Shown in pieces: positions 5,205 through 9,372 of a stretch of DNA of 9,372 bases. The notes under the pieces are model-generated. The model did not search any database. It was given only the letters and a program-made list of their open reading frames with translations, and was not told the origin of the DNA. The stretch's first letter is position 1. Every line of letters begins with the position of its first letter. Source of the stretch: Actinomycetota bacterium (GTDB lineage Bacteria; Actinomycetota; Humimicrobiia; Humimicrobiales; Humimicrobiaceae); NCBI GenBank assembly GCA_023488645.1, contig JAMDDL010000159.1, positions 1-9,372 on the forward strand, written 5' to 3'. The translations under genes and the position numbers were made by a program.

Positions 5205-7077
5205 AAGATTAATATTTATTGGATATCTGGTTATAGTAATAGTGGTTGTTTTAATATTAAGACTTTATTTTCTTCAGATAATGAGTGGAGATATTTATGC
5301 GCAAGCTGCAGCTCAAAATATAACCCGGATAAGGTCAACTGCTGCACCAAGGGGAAATATTTATGATAGAAATGGAAAACTTCTGGTTGAAAGCATTCCT
5401 TCAGTTGGAGTTGCTGTTGATCCTTATACTGTTTTAAAAAGAGATGACGTTCTTACTGCTTTAAGTTCAAAACTTGGCATACCTTATTATGAATTAAAAG
5501 ATAAGCTTGAAAAAACAAAAACAACTTATATAGATAGAGTAATAATTAAGCAAAATATTGATAAAGAAACTATGGTTTATTTAAAGGAAAACAGTCAAAA
5601 TCTTCCTGGAGTTGAAACGGTAAACATATTCTTAAGAAAATATGATTATGGCTATCTTGCTTCTCATATATTAGGTTATACAGGTGAAATCAGTGAGGAA
5701 AAATTAAAACAGGAAAAAAATAATTCAGATTATGAAGGTGGGGATCAAATAGGGCTTACAGGTGTTGAAGAGCAATATGAAAATATTTTAAGGGGTATTA
5801 AAGGAAAGATTGTATATGAAGTTGATCCACTTGGCAGACCAATAAATATTGTTGAGCAAACTGATTATGTTCCAGGAAATAATCTTTATCTTACAGTCGA
5901 TATTGAGCTTCAAAGATATGTCGAAGAAACTTTAGCTAATCAGCTGCAATCAATAAGGCAAAAAAAAATTCCTAAAACAAATGAGTATTATAAAGCAAGC
6001 AGTGGTTCAGTAGTTGTACTTGATGCAAAAACAGGAGAAGTTCTTGCAATGGCAAGCTACCCTACTTATGATCCCAGTGTTTTTACTGGAGGCATATCAA
6101 ATGCTAACTGGCAGCAATTAAATGATCCTGTTAATAATTTCCCTTTAAATAACAGAGCAATTATGAGCTTCCCTCCAGGTTCAGTTTTTAAAATTGCAAC
6201 AGCTTATGCAGGTTTAAATGAGGGAGTAATTAATCCAAATAGTATAATAACATGTACTGGTACATGGTACGGATTGGGGAACGATTACCCGAAATTTTGC
6301 TGGAATAAAGGTGGTCATGGTGGATTAAATATTTTAGGTGGATTACAAAATTCATGTGATATTTATTTTTATGAAACTGCTTTAAGATTATTTTTAAAAA
6401 ATAAAAACGAAGATGAACTTTTACAAAAATATGCAAAACTTCTTGGTTTTGGAAATAAAACAGGTGTTGATTTGCCAGGTGAAGGTTCTGGAGTTATACC
6501 GGATAAAGCCTGGAAAAAAGAATGGTTTAAAAATGATAAGGCAAATTCCATATGGTTTCCTGGCGATACAGTTAATATGGGTATAGGTCAGGGAGATGTA
6601 TTAGTTACACCACTTCAGCTTGCTTATGTTTATATGACATTTGCAAACAGAGGAAAACAATATACTCCTCATATTTTAAAAGAAGTTAAAGATGAGAATG
6701 GGGCAAATATTATAGATTCTTCTCAAAATAAGTTTAATAATCTCGAACTTAATCAGGATTATGTGAATATCATTGAAAAAGGACTTGGCCTTGTAACAAA
6801 ACAGGGAACAGCATCGGGCGCATTTAAATCTTTTCCTCTTGATAAAATACCTGTTGCAGGTAAAACAGGAACTGCAGAATTTACAGGGCACCAGGATTAT
6901 GTATGGTTTGCAAGCTATGCCCCAATAAATAATCCTCAGTATGTAGTTGCAGTTATGATTGGAGAAGCTGGCGACGGGGGTGCAGATGCTGCACCTGTTG
7001 CAGAAAAAATATATGAATATTTATATCATATTGAAAACCAGCAGCAGGTTCATTCCGTAGATAGTTTTGGAGATTAA
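5185..7077 (+). CDS. mrdA: Penicillin-binding protein 2, elongation-specific class B transpeptidase
   Basis: A D,D-transpeptidase that cross-links glycan strands made by RodA; anchored in the membrane with its catalytic domain outside. It has 630 residues, normal for PBP2. Residues about 8-30 are the single membrane anchor. The pedestal (PBP dimer) domain starts with AAPRGNIYDRNGKLL (53-67) and includes HILGYTGEIS and GLTGVEEQYEN. The transpeptidase domain spans about 272-612 and has the three motifs: SVFK with nucleophile Ser333 and Lys336, the second motif Ser390-Cys391-Asp392, and Lys560-Thr-Gly. The SCD form of motif two is usual in PBP2. Cys357, Cys372, His378 and Cys391 have the spacing of the zinc ligands reported for E. 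coli PBP2. The start is TTG 5185, supported by AGGAG; it overlaps mreD by 20 bases. The partner rodA follows 21 bases downstream, the standard SEDS-bPBP pairing. Confidence 0.97.
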   Translation: MNISTNKRLIFIGYLVIVIVVVLILRLYFLQIMSGDIYAQAAAQNITRIRSTAAPRGNIYDRNGKLLVESIPSVGVAVDPYTVLKRDDVLTALSSKLGIPYYELKDKLEKTKTTYIDRVIIKQNIDKETMVYLKENSQNLPGVETVNIFLRKYDYGYLASHILGYTGEISEEKLKQEKNNSDYEGGDQIGLTGVEEQYENILRGIKGKIVYEVDPLGRPINIVEQTDYVPGNNLYLTVDIELQRYVEETLANQLQSIRQKKIPKTNEYYKASSGSVVVLDAKTGEVLAMASYPTYDPSVFTGGISNANWQQLNDPVNNFPLNNRAIMSFPPGSVFKIATAYAGLNEGVINPNSIITCTGTWYGLGNDYPKFCWNKGGHGGLNILGGLQNSCDIYFYETALRLFLKNKNEDELLQKYAKLLGFGNKTGVDLPGEGSGVIPDKAWKKEWFKNDKANSIWFPGDTVNMGIGQGDVLVTPLQLAYVYMTFANRGKQYTPHILKEVKDENGANIIDSSQNKFNNLELNQDYVNIIEKGLGLVTKQGTASGAFKSFPLDKIPVAGKTGTAEFTGHQDYVWFASYAPINNPQYVVAVMIGEAGDGGADAAPVAEKIYEYLYHIENQQQVHSVDSFGD

Positions 7078-7089
7078 ATATTATGTTAT

Positions 7090-7095
7090 GGTGAT
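7090..7095 (+). promoter_or_regulatory. Ribosome binding site of rodA, shifted Shine-Dalgarno
   Basis: GGTGAT pairs with the AUCACC at the 16S rRNA 3' end, the distal part of the extended anti-Shine-Dalgarno. It ends 3 bases before ATG 7099; in that pairing register the usual spacing is kept although the AGGAGG core is poor. Confidence 0.5.
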
Positions 7096-7098
7096 TAA

Positions 7099-8319
7099 AT
7101 GGGTAAGCATTCAAAAGAAAAAATAATTAAAAACAGTTATGTTATTGACGAATTTGAAAATGTTAATTTAGATAAAACCAAAAGAAAATATTTAAAATTT
7201 GACATTGTTTTATTTCTTTGTGTAATAATTCTTTCGAGTTTTGGAACTTTAGTAATTTATAGCGCAACAAAATTTAGTCTTCCTGCAAATGATTCAATGT
7301 TTTATTTTAAAAAACAACTTATCTTTCTTGCAGTTTCATTATTTGTATTTGTGGCATTTCTTACTTTTGATTACAGAAAGTTAAAAAAAATATGGATTAT
7401 AATATATTTATTAAATCTTGTCGGTCTTGTAAGTGTCCTTTTATTTGGATATGAAGTAAATTCAAATAAAGGATGGATTAACTTGAAATTTACTTCAATA
7501 CAGCCATCTGAGTTTTCAAAAATATTAATTATAATATGTTTAGCTGCAGTATTTTCCAGATGGCAAACCGAGAAAAAAAGTTTTGTTGGATTTAAAAAGG
7601 TAATATTGTCTGTATTTATTGCTTTTTCCACCATAATTTTAATATTAATTGAGCCTGATTTCGGGCAAGCAATAATATATTTTTTAATTTATGCAGGTGT
7701 ACTTTTTATTTCAGGAGCAAATATTTTATATGTTTCAGGATTAATAGTTATAACCATTGCGGGTGTTTTTACAGGCTTAAAATTTAATTTAATAAAGCAA
7801 TATCAACTGGACAGGCTACTTGTTTTTTTAAAGCCTGATGTTAAGCCTGAAGGAGTAGGTTACAATTTATATCAGTCTAAGTTAGCTATAGGTTCAGGTA
7901 AAATTTTTGGCAAAGGCTTATTTCTTGGACCTCAAACAAATTTAAATTATGTACCCGAGCATCATACAGACTTTATATTTTCAGTAATAGGAGAAGAACT
8001 TGGTTTTGTAGGAGCCTTCATTGTTTTAATTCTTCTTGGAATTATTGTATGGAGATGTTTTTACATTTCAAGGCATGCAAGTGATAATTTTGGCTCAATG
8101 CTTGCAGGTGGAGTAGGGTTTATAATTCTTTCACAAATGACAATAAATATAGGTATGACAATAGGGCTAATGCCAATTATTGGTATTCCTCTCCCATTTT
8201 TAAGTTATGGAGGTTCAAATCTACTTGCTATATTTATAGGCATAGCTTTAGTAGAAAATGTTTATATGCGAAGAGAAACACGCAAGGATTATGAAATTGC
8301 TTATGAGGATTATAAATAA
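7099..8319 (+). CDS. rodA: RodA, SEDS-family peptidoglycan glycosyltransferase
   Basis: A polytopic membrane enzyme that polymerises lipid II into glycan strands, working with PBP2. Of 406 residues, about 1-34 are a charged cytoplasmic tail, somewhat longer than in E. coli RodA (about 370 residues in all). The rest holds about ten helices. SEDS signatures are all present: GWINL and IQPSEFSK (about 125-141), EPDFGQA (185-191), YQLDRLLVFLKPDVKPEGVGYNL (about 235-257, the RxxxFLxPxxDPxGxGY region), QSKLAIGSGKIFGKGL (259-274), and PEHHTDFIFSVIGEELG (286-302), in which Asp291 matches the essential catalytic Asp of the family. PLPFLSYGGSNL lies near the C-terminus. The related FtsW and SpoVE are alternatives, but the position right after mrdA makes RodA the best call. 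It is preceded by a GGTGAT ribosome site and ends 3 bases before the next gene. Confidence 0.96.
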   Translation: MGKHSKEKIIKNSYVIDEFENVNLDKTKRKYLKFDIVLFLCVIILSSFGTLVIYSATKFSLPANDSMFYFKKQLIFLAVSLFVFVAFLTFDYRKLKKIWIIIYLLNLVGLVSVLLFGYEVNSNKGWINLKFTSIQPSEFSKILIIICLAAVFSRWQTEKKSFVGFKKVILSVFIAFSTIILILIEPDFGQAIIYFLIYAGVLFISGANILYVSGLIVITIAGVFTGLKFNLIKQYQLDRLLVFLKPDVKPEGVGYNLYQSKLAIGSGKIFGKGLFLGPQTNLNYVPEHHTDFIFSVIGEELGFVGAFIVLILLGIIVWRCFYISRHASDNFGSMLAGGVGFIILSQMTINIGMTIGLMPIIGIPLPFLSYGGSNLLAIFIGIALVENVYMRRETRKDYEIAYEDYK

Positions 8320-8322
8320 AAA

Positions 8323-9372
8323 ATGAAAACTTTAAGCTACAACGATTTTGAAAAAATTCTTGAAAATGTATTAAAACCCGGAAGATATATTGGAAATGAA
8401 TTTGGAATTAAAAGCAAAAGTATCATTAATTTATCTGAGAAAGATCAAGATTTGAAAATTTTTTTTGCTTTAGCTTTCCCTGATATATATGAAGTTGGTA
8501 TGTCAAATCTTGGTATTCAAATTCTTTATGAAATAATAAACAGCCACGATGATTTCAGTGCGGAAAGAGTATTTTCTCCATGGATAGATCTTGAAGAAAA
8601 TTTAAGAAAAAATAAAATCAAATTATTTTCTCTTGAAAACAAAATATTTTTGGATGAGTTTGATATTATAGGATTTAGCATTCAGCATGAGATGCAATAT
8701 ACAAATGTTCTTAACATGCTTGATTTGGCAAATTTAAATTTAAGATCAAACGAAAGATTATATATTAGAAAACCTTTAATTTGTGCTGGCGGACCTGCTG
8801 TCATAAATCCACTTCCAATGGCACCTTTTATTGACTTTTTTGTAATAGGTGATGGAGAAGAAGTAGTTTTAAAAATACTTGAAGTTTTAAAACAATTTAA
8901 ATTAGAAAGTAAAGAAAAAGAATGGTTTTTAAATGAAATAAAAAAATTTGATGGAATTTTCATCCCATCAGAATATAAATTTTATTATTTTGATAACGGC
9001 ACAATTGAAAAAATAAGCCCTGATTTAAAAGTTAAAAAAGCAGTAATTAAGGATTTAAATAAATATAATATTGTAGCAAAACCTGTAATTGCAAATATAG
9101 CGCCTGTACATGACAGGTTTGTTTGTGAAATAATGAGAGGCTGTTTTCGAGGATGCAGGTTTTGCCAGGCTGGATTTACTTATAGACCTGTAAGGTCAAG
9201 AAAACCAGAGAATCTTATATTGCAATGTCTCGAGGGAATCCAAAATAGTGGTTATGATGAAATTTCATTTCTTTCTCTTTCAAGTGCAGATTATAATGGC
9301 TTGGAATTTCTTATTAACACTTTTGTTGACTTAAATAAAAATAAAAAAATATCAATTTCATTACCATCCCTT
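8323..9372 (+). CDS. B12-binding-type radical SAM protein, TIGR03960-like (3' end outside window)
   Basis: The frame is open from ATG 8323 to the window edge, 350 codons; the family is about 600 residues, so a little over half is present. The N-terminal part resembles a cobalamin-binding Rossmann domain (about 45-200): FPDIYEVGMSNLGIQIL, SPWIDLEENLR, DIIGFSIQHEMQYTN, CAGGPAVINPLPMAPFIDFFVIGDGEE. I see no DxHxxG cobalamin-ligand motif. The radical SAM domain begins with EIMRGCFRGCRFCQAGF, in which Cys274, Cys278 and Cys281 form the CxxxCxxC cluster site for the SAM-bound 4Fe-4S; YRPVRSRKPENL follows. In Clostridia and actinobacteria this family is usually followed by TIGR03936, an RNase E/G gene and rplU, a link to RNA or ribosome work, but its reaction is not known to me. 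It starts 3 bases after rodA; a weak GAGGA (8305-8309) lies 13 bases upstream, so coupled translation is likely. Confidence 0.9.
   Translation, partial: MKTLSYNDFEKILENVLKPGRYIGNEFGIKSKSIINLSEKDQDLKIFFALAFPDIYEVGMSNLGIQILYEIINSHDDFSAERVFSPWIDLEENLRKNKIKLFSLENKIFLDEFDIIGFSIQHEMQYTNVLNMLDLANLNLRSNERLYIRKPLICAGGPAVINPLPMAPFIDFFVIGDGEEVVLKILEVLKQFKLESKEKEWFLNEIKKFDGIFIPSEYKFYYFDNGTIEKISPDLKVKKAVIKDLNKYNIVAKPVIANIAPVHDRFVCEIMRGCFRGCRFCQAGFTYRPVRSRKPENLILQCLEGIQNSGYDEISFLSLSSADYNGLEFLINTFVDLNKNKKISISLPSL

Noticed and set aside
8682..8963. Reverse-strand open frame of 93 codons
   Set aside because: It lies wholly opposite the strongly supported radical SAM gene and shows no domain; its Ser/Phe-rich content is what the complement of a Lys/Glu/Asn-rich AT gene gives. 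The other reverse-strand frames opposite folC, ndk, mrdA and rodA were dismissed for the same reason.

Overview
The window is a very AT-rich bacterial chromosome segment with every supported gene on the + strand. In order it holds folC (3' part), a small membrane protein with a double zinc ribbon, ndk, a DUF4321 membrane protein, a broken maf, mreB, mreC, mreD, mrdA (PBP2), rodA, and the first 350 codons of a B12-binding-type radical SAM protein. I see no tRNA, rRNA, CRISPR array, insertion sequence or phage gene.

Organism. From memory, the order folC - small membrane protein - ndk - mreBCD - mrdA - rodA - radical SAM is the actinobacterial version of this cluster. FolC also carries a Trp in its GGRWDATN motif, which I associate with actinobacterial FolC. 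The DUF4321-maf pair in front of mreB is more typical of Clostridia-like genomes. A low-GC, deep-branching actinobacterial lineage is my best guess, with an AT-rich clostridial relative as the alternative. The sequence alone does not settle this.

Layout. Positions 1-2053 carry folate metabolism (folC), the zinc-ribbon protein and nucleoside diphosphate kinase (ndk), each separated by about 70-80 bases. Positions 2054-2314 are a 261-base gap with only 24 G or C bases; it holds a candidate extended -10 promoter and a tandemly repeated palindrome. From 2315 to the right edge the genes are packed closely, several overlapping by 7-20 bases, so they probably form one transcript starting in that gap.

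Function. The downstream operon encodes the core of the rod complex (elongasome). MreB forms the cytoplasmic filament, MreC and MreD link it through the membrane, RodA polymerises lipid II into glycan strands, and PBP2 cross-links them, giving a rod-shaped, peptidoglycan-building cell. The most notable points are the maf remnant cut off at mreB's ribosome binding site, a Cys3-His set in PBP2 that fits a structural zinc site, the charged N-terminal extension on NDK, and the AT-rich palindromic leader before the operon. I found no clearly new biological system; most of the window is a conserved cell-shape locus.
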